Shown here: one piece after another, positions 1 through 5,540 of the stretch | Numbering within the stretch: the stretch's first letter is position 1 | Layout of the letters: every line of letters starts with the position of its first letter | Source: Christensenella sp. UBA767 | GTDB taxonomy: Bacteria; Bacillota; Clostridia; Christensenellales; CAG-917 | DNA: 7,125 nt | Direction: 5' to 3' | Assembly (NCBI GenBank): GCA_002297185.1 | Contig: DBJV01000061.1 | Coordinates: forward strand, 1-7,125 | Position numbers and translations under genes: made by a program | Notes under the pieces: generated by a model | Databases searched by the model: none | The model's input: only the letters and a program-made list of their open reading frames with translations | What the model was told of the DNA's origin: nothing

Positions 1-53
1 TTTGAGTTTTATTCCTTTTCTATCTTCCGAGTATTTTCGCTCCGTTTTGTTTC

Positions 54-84
54 GGACGGCGTTTTTTCTGCGCCGTCCTTTTTT
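54..84 (+). terminator. Rho-independent terminator at the left edge
   Basis: A perfect 8-bp stem, GGACGGCG (54-61) pairing with CGCCGTCC (71-78), encloses a 9-nt loop and is followed at once by six T (79-84). The T tract lies on the plus-strand side, so it should end a transcript entering from the left of the window. No gene is recognisable in bases 1-53, so the gene it serves probably lies outside. It sits directly upstream of the truncated recombinase fragment and would shield that fragment from read-through. Confidence 0.75.
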
Positions 85-122
85 ATTGCCCTAAAATCCA
101 TTTTAGAGCCATTTCGCAGTAA

Positions 123-485
123 TTTTCCGTATCTCGACTGATACAACTTGCCTACGAAGATAGACTTAAAGGTAAAATACCCGAAGATATTTGTATAAGT
201 TTTATACAAAAGTATTCAGATGAGCAGAAAAGACTTGAAAGCGAAATGACAGAGTTGGAAACAAGGCTTACCGAAACGACTAACACTATACAGAGTGCGG
301 ACGAGTTTATACGGAACGTAAAGAAATATCTCGATGCCTCAGAACTTACACGCGAAATATGCTATGAACTTTTAGACCGTGTAGTTGTCGGAGGACTGCC
401 GAAAATAAAAGGCGAAGAACGCACGATTGATATTGTCTATAAAATTGACATAATGTCTGTTTTACGCCATAAAACCAATAAATAA
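123..485 (+). pseudogene. C-terminal fragment of a large serine recombinase (TnpX/Tn4451-like)
   Basis: The frame is open from just after a stop at 120-122 to a TAA at 483-485 and gives 120 residues. The first part reads SRLIQLAYEDRLKGKIPED, followed by a charged heptad-like helix (YSDEQKRLESEMTELETRL). This is the typical coiled-coil segment after the zinc-ribbon/recombinase region of large serine recombinases from Tn4451-type transposons and Clostridia integrative elements. The end (ELLDRVVVGGLPKIKGEERT, then IDIVYKIDI) matches the usual basic beta-strand tail of that family. The catalytic serine resolvase domain, the recombinase domain and any start codon are absent. Full members are roughly 500-560 aa, so about three quarters is missing. 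Similarity appears to begin near 129, which places the break close to 120-128. A start at ATG 246 is possible for a 79-aa product, but there is no convincing promoter and the piece lacks any catalytic part. I infer a relic of a departed or deleted mobile element. Family assignment rests on recalled consensus, not on an alignment. Confidence 0.72.
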
Positions 486-488
486 CAA

Positions 489-523
489 AAAAGTGTATGT
501 TTCAATGCGATTCATACACTTTT
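489..523. terminator. Bidirectional terminator between recombinase fragment and dtd
   Basis: An 11-bp perfect stem, AAAAGTGTATG (489-499) with CATACACTTTT (513-523), has a 13-nt loop. Because the stem is flanked by A on the left and T on the right, each strand shows a T run after the hairpin; the minus-strand run is the better one (TTTTTTGTT). It lies 3 nt after the recombinase fragment stop and 33 nt past the dtd stop. It therefore fits as a shared terminator for two converging transcripts. Confidence 0.75.
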
Positions 524-556
524 CTCTTTGATTTTGGTAGTGTCCATAAATTTATA

Positions 557-1000
557 TCACAACTCAAACACAAAAGACAAGGGACCGTCTTGCTCTTGCT
601 CTATAAACATATGCGCGCCAAAAACGCCGTTTTTTACAACGATGCCCTCGTCACGGATTTTTTGCGTTACTCTCTCGTAAAGTTCTCTTGCTCTGTCCGG
701 AAGTTCGGCATGTCCGAAATCGGGACGATTGCCCGTGCCTTTGCCGAGTGTGCCTGCAAGAGAAAATTGCGATACGAGCAAAATCTCGCCGCCTGCTTGT
801 TTGATATCGAGATTCATTTTGTCGTTGTCGTCTCTGAAAACTCTAAGTTTTGAAATCTTGCGTGCGAGGTAATCCGCCTGCTCTTCCGTGTCGCCTTTGC
901 TTATCCCGAGGAATATGGTAAGTCCGCTCGGAATTTCGCTTATCAATTGTCCGTCCACGTAGAGTTTGGAACGAAACGTGCGTTGTATTAATGCTCTCAT
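557..1000 (-). CDS. dtd: D-aminoacyl-tRNA deacylase (D-Tyr-tRNA deacylase)
   Basis: This cytosolic homodimeric enzyme hydrolyses D-amino acids (and glycine mischarged on tRNA-Ala) from tRNA, which keeps D-residues out of translation. The 147-residue product matches the usual length of about 145-150. It opens with the canonical MRALIQR and carries the SQFSL motif (77-81), the NRPDF segment (91-95), FGAHM (127-131) and the C-terminal DGPLSF with the Gly-Pro pair at 139-140. These are the two motifs that build the chiral-proofreading pocket across the dimer. The segment after SQFSL (AGTLGKGTGNRPDF) seems two residues longer than the common YADTRKGRRPSF form. I chose ATG at 998-1000 because MRA is the family start and GGTG lies 6 nt upstream; a GTG at 1007-1009 would add three residues (reported as MNN) but would overlap that ribosome site. 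It is the last gene of the minus-strand cluster, 137 nt after the RNA methyltransferase gene, and may have its own promoter in that gap. Confidence 0.96.
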   Translation of the reverse strand: MRALIQRTFRSKLYVDGQLISEIPSGLTIFLGISKGDTEEQADYLARKISKLRVFRDDNDKMNLDIKQAGGEILLVSQFSLAGTLGKGTGNRPDFGHAELPDRARELYERVTQKIRDEGIVVKNGVFGAHMFIEQEQDGPLSFVFEL

Positions 1001-1006
1001 ATTGTT

Positions 1007-1010
1007 CACC
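1007..1010 (-). promoter_or_regulatory. Shine-Dalgarno deciding the dtd start
   Basis: On the minus strand, GGTG is followed by the six bases AACAAT and then ATG. This spacing is good for the ATG at 998-1000. The alternative GTG start at 1009-1007 lies inside this site, so it would need another ribosome site, and none is visible. Confidence 0.45.
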
Positions 1011-1044
1011 GATTTAATATTTGTATTGCAATATTCGATAGTTT

Positions 1045-1073
1045 ATAATATCATTTTTGATAGATAAACAGTT
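1045..1073 (-). promoter_or_regulatory. Possible extended -10 promoter for dtd
   Basis: On the minus strand the gap between the methyltransferase gene and dtd contains TGATATTAT: a TGn extension (1053-1051) followed by TATTAT (1050-1045), 5/6 to TATAAT. The position 17 nt upstream is AACTGT (1073-1068), a poor -35 box, so recognition would depend on the TGn. Transcription would start near 1038, giving a leader of about 37 nt. The 137-nt AT-rich gap makes a separate dtd promoter plausible, but AT-rich DNA produces such matches easily. Confidence 0.3.
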
Positions 1074-1137
1074 GATATTGCTATTTCGTTTAGATTGTTT
1101 ATCTTCTTAATCACAAGACGCAATTGTCTGTTCGTCT

Positions 1138-2307
1138 TTACGTTTTATTGTCGGGGTTGGCGTTTTTCTTGGGTGGCGGAGCGGCAAGATATTGATAGAA
1201 ATTGCATTCCAACTCGCTGTTGTAGAGTTTGCGGATTTTGTCTGCGCGCTTGCCGTAATACTTTTCAAAAGCCTTGTAGGAAGTGATTGCATACACGCAC
1301 CACTCGTCAAGTTTGGACGTCATTGTGCCGAAATCACGATAAAGTTTTTTGAGTTCGTCCTCATCCATAAGTCTTTCGCCGTACGGTGGATTGGTGATGA
1401 TAACCCCGTGCGAAAAACGAGATGAAACGTCTCGCATATCGCCCACTTGCAAATGGATTTTGTCCTTTACGCCCGCTCTTTCAGCGTGCTTTTGAGCAAG
1501 TTTGATTGCGGCAGGATTGATATCGAAACCGCTAATGTGCAAATCGATATCCCTGTTTATGAGGCTTTGCGCCTCTTGCTGAACGATCTCTCTGACGTTC
1601 GGCACGCCGTAAAACTGCTCGCAGGCAAAATTTCTATTCATTCCCGGGGCGATATTCATTGCAATCATACTCGCCTCGATAGGAATCGTGCCTGAACCGC
1701 AGAAAGGATCTATGAGAGCGCGAGACGGATTCCATACGGAGAGCAAAATCATTGCAGCCGCAAGCGTTTCGCGTATAGGCGCATCGCCGAGATAGGTGCG
1801 ATAGCCTCTTTTGTGAAGTCCCTCACCCGACGTATCAAGCGTAACGGTGGCAATGTCGCTTTGCAAGGATACTTCTATATCATACTCCGCTCCGCTCTCG
1901 TCGAAACTGCCTTTATATACAGTTGAGAGTTTTGAAATAATTGCTTTCTTCGTTATGCTCTGCACGCTGCGCAGGGCAAAAAGTTTGCTCTTTGCCGATT
2001 TTGCATCGACTACGATTTTGGCGTCCTTACCCAAAATATCTTGCCAGCGCATTGCGTAAATGCCGTCAAAAAGTTCGTCGAAAGTTTCCGCTTTGAAAGA
2101 GGCAAGCACGATGCGCACACGGTTTGCGGTGCGCAAAAACACGTTGGCTCGCATAACGTCCGCAAACGTTCCGTCAAACTCTATTCGTCCGAAATTGGCA
2201 CCGCTCGGCTCGTATCCGAGGCGTGTAAGTTCACGCTTGGTTACTGCCTCGATGCCGCTTGCGGAGGCGACTTCAATCTTGAGTTGTCCGTCAAAAATAC
2301 TGTCCAT
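1138..2307 (-). CDS. THUMP-domain class I SAM-dependent RNA methyltransferase (RlmL/YpsC family)
   Basis: This is a predicted N2-guanine RNA methyltransferase of the COG0116 group (E. coli RlmL N-terminal half, B. subtilis YpsC), acting on rRNA or tRNA in the cytosol with S-adenosylmethionine. The 389-residue protein begins with the family-typical 'VASASGIEAVTKREL' segment (13-27). A THUMP RNA-binding domain follows at roughly 60-165, ending in LHKRGYR (164-170). The Rossmann methyltransferase domain has motif I DPFCGSGT (200-207), an acidic SAM-ribose motif GFDIN (260-264), motif QVGDMRD (287-293) and the catalytic NPPYGER (306-312). NPPY is the signature of amino-directed methyltransferases. 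The length suits the single-domain Firmicutes form; the second methyltransferase domain of enterobacterial RlmL is absent. The tail ends in a lysine/asparagine-rich stretch after residue 376 that looks disordered. The start at ATG 2307 has only a weak upstream GGA, so initiation strength is uncertain. The exact target base cannot be told from sequence. It lies 95 nt downstream of tcdA and 137 nt upstream of dtd on the same strand. Confidence 0.92.
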   Translation of the reverse strand: MDSIFDGQLKIEVASASGIEAVTKRELTRLGYEPSGANFGRIEFDGTFADVMRANVFLRTANRVRIVLASFKAETFDELFDGIYAMRWQDILGKDAKIVVDAKSAKSKLFALRSVQSITKKAIISKLSTVYKGSFDESGAEYDIEVSLQSDIATVTLDTSGEGLHKRGYRTYLGDAPIRETLAAAMILLSVWNPSRALIDPFCGSGTIPIEASMIAMNIAPGMNRNFACEQFYGVPNVREIVQQEAQSLINRDIDLHISGFDINPAAIKLAQKHAERAGVKDKIHLQVGDMRDVSSRFSHGVIITNPPYGERLMDEDELKKLYRDFGTMTSKLDEWCVYAITSYKAFEKYYGKRADKIRKLYNSELECNFYQYLAAPPPKKNANPDNKT

Positions 2308-2402
2308 TATCCATATCTTGCCGTGTATCGCAATTTGTTGTCAAATCGCAATATCGGCGTTTTATCTATCGATTTTGTTTATATAAAATGTTTATTGTGC
2401 AA

Positions 2403-3101
2403 TTATCTTGCAATCAGGTCTTTTATCACTTCGCTTGCGAGCGTCATGCCTGCTAATGCCGGAGCAAAGCTTATACTGCCCGGGATATGCCTGCCTTTTT
2501 CCGTCGGAGTGTCTTTTGGGATGACAGGCTCTTCCTTGGAATATACCACTTTGAGTCTTTTGATTCCGCGCGCTTTCAGTTCCTTGCGCATGACCTTTGC
2601 GAGCGGACAAACACTTGTCTTATATACGTCGCTCACCTCAAAACACGTGCTGAGTTTGTTGCCCGTACCCATACAAGAGATGACCTTCGTGCCTGCCTCG
2701 TTTGCCTTGACGATAAGAGTGAGTTTTGCACTCACGGTGTCTATCGCATCGACGACGTAATCGTACAGGAACAAATCCACTTTGTCCGCCGTGTCTTGAA
2801 GGTAAAACATATCGTACGCTTTTGATTTGCAATCGGGGTTGATTGACTTGATGCGCTCTATCGCGACTTCCGTCTTTTTGCGACCTATCGTTGCGGTGGT
2901 GGCAAGGATTTGTCTATTGAGATTGCTTGGCGAGAAAACGTCGTTGTCAAGCACGTCTATCGTGCCGACGCCTGCTCTTGCAAGACCTTCCACGACGTAT
3001 CCACCCACACCGCCTACGCCGCAAACAAGCACTTTCGCACTTTTAAGGTTTTCTATTTTGTCGCCGATGAGCATCGCTGTTCTCGTATATAAATTGTCCA
3101 T
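2403..3101 (-). CDS. tcdA: tRNA threonylcarbamoyladenosine dehydratase (TcdA/CsdL, E1-like ThiF family)
   Basis: The enzyme uses ATP to cyclise the t6A37 threonylcarbamoyl group of ANN-decoding tRNAs into ct6A, via an E1-like adenylation step. The 232-residue product shows the ThiF/MoeB nucleotide fold: glycine loop GVGGVGG (28-34), the acidic residue region DVLDNDVFSPSN (49-60), the arginine-finger motif NLNRQ (60-64), a lysine pair (75-76), and DYVVDAIDTVSAK (114-126) with the ATP/Mg-binding aspartates. MGTGNKL (144-150) and the downstream DVYKTSVCPLAKVMRKELKARG distinguish TcdA/YrvM from ThiF and MoeB. There are no CxxC zinc pairs, as expected for TcdA and unlike MoeB/ThiF. It is shorter than E. 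coli TcdA (about 268 aa), lacking the extra C-terminal segment. Cys165 in SVCPLA is near where an E1 catalytic cysteine could sit, but I would not assign it a role. The ATG lies 2 nt after the stop of the upstream gene with no clear Shine-Dalgarno, so translational coupling is likely. Confidence 0.93.
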   Translation of the reverse strand: MDNLYTRTAMLIGDKIENLKSAKVLVCGVGGVGGYVVEGLARAGVGTIDVLDNDVFSPSNLNRQILATTATIGRKKTEVAIERIKSINPDCKSKAYDMFYLQDTADKVDLFLYDYVVDAIDTVSAKLTLIVKANEAGTKVISCMGTGNKLSTCFEVSDVYKTSVCPLAKVMRKELKARGIKRLKVVYSKEEPVIPKDTPTEKGRHIPGSISFAPALAGMTLASEVIKDLIAR

Positions 3102-3103
3102 AA

Positions 3104-3592
3104 TCAGTCGGTTATAACTCCTCTTCGTCTAAGTTCCTCTCCCGTATTTTCGCGCTTGGGTTTTTCCTCTTTAGTCACTAATGCGCCGAGGGTGTTTGCG
3201 TCTCTTTCGCAGTACAAATCGTAATAATTGAGTTCGCCTCTCATGCGCTTTTGATGCAGTTTCTTTGAGTTGCACCATATCATTGACGGAATGCCTACGA
3301 CGAGCATATAGAACGGACCGCTAATCAGAGATTGGATTGTGTGTCCGTACTCATGAACGCGAGCGTCCTTCGTCCAAACCTCGGGGCGATTGCCGTTGAC
3401 GAATATGAAAAGTCCGAGCGAAACGCCGCCCCAATTGCCGTCGTGATAGGTGAGAATCGCGCCGTGATAATACTCGTGCTTGCAATGCGCGTATTTGAGG
3501 AAGAAACACAAACCGAGCAAGGTTTGAATTATACCCCACGTGCATTGGACAAGCGTATAAAGCGCATATTTTACAAACGAGAAAAATTTCAT
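3104..3592 (-). CDS. Unnamed membrane-associated protein with HExxH metalloprotease-like motif
   Basis: I do not recognise an established name for this 162-residue protein. A hydrophobic N-terminus (about 5-33) looks like one membrane segment. A loop rich in aromatic and glycine residues follows (40-70), then VHEYGHTIQSLISGP (79-93). HEYGH (80-84) fits the HExxH zinc-binding consensus. A second hydrophobic stretch comes directly after (about 91-107). Further on, YDLYCERDANTLG (124-136) places Glu129 in a context resembling the third zinc ligand of gluzincin-type peptidases (E-x-x-A-[DN]). The last 25 residues are charged and probably soluble. This pattern is seen in small conserved hypothetical membrane proteins of gut Firmicutes and Bacteroidota; protease activity is an inference from three residues only. 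The ATG at 3592 has an AGG about 6 nt upstream. It is the first gene of the minus-strand cluster and nearly abuts tcdA. An alternative is a non-catalytic membrane protein that keeps a structural metal site. Confidence 0.85.
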   Translation of the reverse strand: MKFFSFVKYALYTLVQCTWGIIQTLLGLCFFLKYAHCKHEYYHGAILTYHDGNWGGVSLGLFIFVNGNRPEVWTKDARVHEYGHTIQSLISGPFYMLVVGIPSMIWCNSKKLHQKRMRGELNYYDLYCERDANTLGALVTKEEKPKRENTGEELRRRGVITD

Positions 3593-3619
3593 ATATCGCC
3601 TATTGCATCTTTTTTGATT

Positions 3620-3648
3620 ATTTTACTACACTTCTTTGTCAAAATCAA
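3620..3648 (-). promoter_or_regulatory. Candidate promoter for the minus-strand cluster
   Basis: On the minus strand, TTGATT (3648-3643) and TAAAAT (3625-3620) are separated by exactly 17 nt. These match 4/6 and 5/6 of the sigma-70/A consensus. Transcription would start near 3612, about 20 nt before the ATG at 3592 and just upstream of its ribosome site. A perfect TTGACA (3642-3637) overlaps the spacer but has no good -10 at 16-18 nt. Confidence 0.45.
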
Positions 3649-3734
3649 CCTCGATTGACCTTCGGTTACAAGGCTTTATAAAAAAGTGGCTCGAGGATAA
3701 AAAAATAATCTTTGGCAAAATCGCAAAACATCGT

Positions 3735-3764
3735 TTGACAGAGGCACGATAAGTGTATTATTAT
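3735..3764 (+). promoter_or_regulatory. Promoter of the XRE-family regulator gene
   Basis: A consensus -35, TTGACA (3735-3740), is followed after 18 nt by TATTAT (3759-3764), 5/6 to the -10 consensus. Transcription would begin about 7 nt further on, giving a leader of around 20 nt to the ATG at 3793. It is divergent from the candidate promoter of the minus-strand cluster, about 90 nt away. I found no clear inverted-repeat operator, although many small XRE proteins repress their own promoters. Confidence 0.62.
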
Positions 3765-3792
3765 ATATGCAGTAGCAAAAGAGGACTAAAAA

Positions 3793-4005
3793 ATGTTACA
3801 CAGTTGTTTTCCCGAAAGATTGAAATCTCTTCGTCAAGAGAAAAACATGCTCCAACAAGACCTTGCGGAGCATTTGAAGGTGTCAAAATCTACGGTTTCG
3901 GGCTGGGAAGTCGGCAGAAATCAACCGAATTATGACACTCTTATCGAACTGAGCATTTTCTTCGGCGTATCCGTTGACTACCTCATCGGAAGGCGCAACT
4001 ACTAA
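3793..4005 (+). CDS. Small XRE/Cro-cI-type helix-turn-helix regulator
   Basis: This 70-residue protein is a single HTH_3 DNA-binding domain. FPERLKSLRQEKNMLQQDLA (6-25) forms helices 1-2, and AEHLKVSKSTVSGWEVGRNQ (25-44) forms the turn and recognition helix with the typical S-x-x-T-V-S-x-W-E-x-G-R pattern. PNYDTLIELSIFFGVSVDYL (45-64) is the classic C-terminal helix pair of SinR/Xre-type proteins. There is no effector or dimerisation domain. A strong ribosome site, AGAGGA (3780-3785), lies 7 nt before the ATG. The gene has its own promoter upstream and a strong terminator directly behind, so it is a monocistronic unit. The target genes are unknown; autoregulation and control of the divergent cluster are the simplest guesses. 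Such genes occur in prophages as well as in core genomes, but no other phage gene is present here. Confidence 0.93.
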   Translation: MLHSCFPERLKSLRQEKNMLQQDLAEHLKVSKSTVSGWEVGRNQPNYDTLIELSIFFGVSVDYLIGRRNY

Positions 4006-4018
4006 AACGTGCAATATT

Positions 4019-4048
4019 GCGAGGACAAACGTCCTCGCTTTTTATTTT
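4019..4048 (+). terminator. Rho-independent terminator after the XRE gene
   Basis: A perfect 8-bp GC-rich stem, GCGAGGAC (4019-4026) with GTCCTCGC (4031-4038), has the tetraloop AAAC and is followed by TTTTTATTTT. It starts 14 nt after the XRE stop and separates that gene from the trkAH promoter 70 nt further on. Confidence 0.92.
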
Positions 4049-4117
4049 ATTCGGCTTTTCCTTAATCATTAAAAAATCACGGCGATTCCGAACGTTTCCG
4101 TTTTTGAACAATTTGAC

Positions 4118-4146
4118 TTGTACTATAATAAAATAAGTGTTATAAT
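4118..4146 (+). promoter_or_regulatory. Extended -10 promoter of the trkAH operon
   Basis: TTGTAC (4118-4123), a 17-nt spacer and a perfect TATAAT (4141-4146) preceded by TGT (4138-4140) make a strong extended -10 promoter. Transcription would start near 4153, leaving a leader of roughly 27 nt. That is too short for a riboswitch such as the ydaO/c-di-AMP type found before some K+ transporter genes. A second TATAAT (4124-4129) lies in the spacer, but no suitable -35 serves it. The ribosome site AAGGA (4169-4173) is 6 nt before the trkA ATG. Confidence 0.75.
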
Positions 4147-4179
4147 GTCATAAATTATAAAACCATACAAGGACGTTTT

Positions 4180-5532
4180 ATGGATATTATCATCAGCGGT
4201 CTCGGCGCAGTCGGCACGATATTGATGCAGGAACTCGCGGACGAAGGTCACAATATAGTGGTCGTTGACGTCAACGGCTCAAAGGTGGAGGACGCCGTAG
4301 AAAAATACGACGTCAAAGGCGTTATTGGCAACGGTGCAAGCTCGCAAGTGCTTAAAGAGGCAGGCGTGAGTTATGCGGATTTGTTTATCGGCGCAACGAA
4401 CCACGACGAACTTAATATTTTGTGCTGCATAATCGCAAAGAAACTCGGCGCAAAAAAGACTATTGCTCGCGCGTCAAAGCCCGAATACCTCGATTTGTTC
4501 AAATCTGAGGGCGATTTGGGTCTTAGCCTTATGGTCAATCCGCAATACGAGACGGCATTGGAAATAAGCCGTATGCTCCGTTTTCCTTCCGCTATAAAAG
4601 TCAACGAATTCAGCAACGGCAAGGTGGAACTCGTGGAATTCCGCGTGTCCGAAGATTCCGACCTCGTGGGGCTTTCGCTTAAACACCTCGGCGACAAATT
4701 CAAGGCAAAAGTGCTTATTTGTGCGGCTCAAAGAGAGGGCAAGGCGATTATACCGACGGGCGATTTCGTCATTCAAGCAGAGGACAGACTTTTCCTCACC
4801 GCAACGGCAAAAGATATATCGCTGTTCTTCAAGCAACTCGGCTGGAATAAGCAGGCAAAAGACGCCATTATCGTTGGCGGCTCTACGACGGCGTATTATC
4901 TTTGCGCGGAACTTGACAGAATCGGCATTCACACCAAACTTATCGAAAAAGACCGCAAAAAAGCGGAAATGTTTTCACAAGATTTCAAAAAAGTCAACGT
5001 CATTCTCGGCGACGGCACGGATCAAGACCTTTTGAAAGAAGAAGGTATTGCAACGGTTGACGCTTTCGTCGCACTCGGAAATATGGACGAGCAAAACATC
5101 ATTATGAGTATGTTTGCCGCATCCCAAGAAGTGCCTAAAGTCATCACCAAAATCGACCAATTGAGTTACTACGATATGCTACAAAAGAGCGGTATTTATA
5201 GCGCGGTTTCCACCAAAAACTCAACCGTCGATCATATCGTGCGCTTTGTGCGACTTATGAACAACACGAAAGGCAGCACCGTCAAGAGAATGTTCCATAT
5301 CATCGACGACTCAACCGAGATTTTGGAATTCGAGGCGAAGGAAAACTTCAAAAAGTTTGATATCCCCCTTCAAAAACTCAATCTCAAAAAGCATTTGCTC
5401 GTTGCAGGCATCATCCGCAAGGGCGTGCTTATCACCCCGTCCGGTCAAGACGTCATCAAAGAGGGCGACAACGTAATTATCGTAACTCTCGAGGAAGGTC
5501 TTGACGACTTGAAAGATATTTTGGACAACTAA
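4180..5532 (+). CDS. trkA: Trk potassium-uptake regulatory subunit TrkA (tandem RCK)
   Basis: This peripheral cytosolic protein forms a gating ring on TrkH and opens or closes K+ uptake in response to bound nucleotides (NAD(H), ATP/ADP). The 450 residues match the usual length of about 450-460 and hold two RCK_N-RCK_C repeats. RCK_N1 starts at residue 2 with IIISGLGAVG (GxGxxG at 7-12), Asp30 at the end of strand 2 for the ribose, and GNGAS (50-54). RCK_C1 spans about 145-220 (VELVEFRVSEDSDLVGLSL onward). RCK_N2 begins at 228 with DAIIVGGSTTAYYL, has Glu256 at the strand-2 end, and carries GDGTDQDLL (277-285). RCK_C2 covers about 370-448. The second nucleotide loop reads GGSTTA, less canonical than GxGxxG, which may indicate altered or lost binding there. 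ATG 4180 has AAGGA 6 nt upstream. trkH follows 8 nt after the stop. The shorter KtrA type (single RCK pair, about 220 aa) is excluded by length. Confidence 0.96.
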   Translation: MDIIISGLGAVGTILMQELADEGHNIVVVDVNGSKVEDAVEKYDVKGVIGNGASSQVLKEAGVSYADLFIGATNHDELNILCCIIAKKLGAKKTIARASKPEYLDLFKSEGDLGLSLMVNPQYETALEISRMLRFPSAIKVNEFSNGKVELVEFRVSEDSDLVGLSLKHLGDKFKAKVLICAAQREGKAIIPTGDFVIQAEDRLFLTATAKDISLFFKQLGWNKQAKDAIIVGGSTTAYYLCAELDRIGIHTKLIEKDRKKAEMFSQDFKKVNVILGDGTDQDLLKEEGIATVDAFVALGNMDEQNIIMSMFAASQEVPKVITKIDQLSYYDMLQKSGIYSAVSTKNSTVDHIVRFVRLMNNTKGSTVKRMFHIIDDSTEILEFEAKENFKKFDIPLQKLNLKKHLLVAGIIRKGVLITPSGQDVIKEGDNVIIVTLEEGLDDLKDILDN

Positions 5533-5535
5533 GGA
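5531..5535 (+). promoter_or_regulatory. trkH ribosome-binding site overlapping the trkA stop
   Basis: AAGGA begins within the trkA TAA (5530-5532) and lies 5 nt before the trkH ATG (5541-5543). Ribosomes ending trkA would stop on top of the trkH ribosome site, which suggests coupled translation and balanced subunit levels. Confidence 0.7.
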
Positions 5536-5540
5536 CAATT

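Noticed and set aside
9..209. Minus-strand frame of 66 codons at the left edge
   Set aside because: It crosses the terminator hairpin and the recombinase fragment, has a low-complexity charged end, and no recognisable domain.
497..853. Plus-strand frame of 118 codons opposite dtd
   Set aside because: Dtd motifs on the minus strand are unambiguous, and this frame begins inside the terminator loop.
1117..1140. Hairpin AAGACG/CGTCTT at the end of the methyltransferase gene
   Set aside because: It has only 6 bp and no T tract on the minus strand, and it overlaps the stop codon; too weak to call a terminator.
2324..2352. Small inverted repeat (GCAATTTG with CAAATCGC) and repeated TCGCAAT upstream of the methyltransferase gene
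   Set aside because: Short, with a mismatch, no T tract and no fit to a promoter or known riboswitch; probably chance in AT-rich DNA.
2041..2760. Long plus-strand open frame of 239 codons
   Set aside because: It lies opposite the methyltransferase and tcdA genes, which have complete family motifs. It has no domain pattern and no ribosome site, so it is an antisense shadow.
3793..4005. XRE regulator as part of a toxin-antitoxin pair or prophage
   Set aside because: No partner gene or phage gene lies beside it: it is followed at once by a terminator and flanked by housekeeping operons.
4006..4179. Possible c-di-AMP (ydaO-type) or other riboswitch before trkA
   Set aside because: The predicted leader after the promoter is only about 27 nt, and the only strong structure upstream is the XRE gene terminator.
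4474..4932. Minus-strand frame of 152 codons inside trkA
   Set aside because: trkA is intact with clear RCK motifs; the opposite frame shows no domain or start signals.
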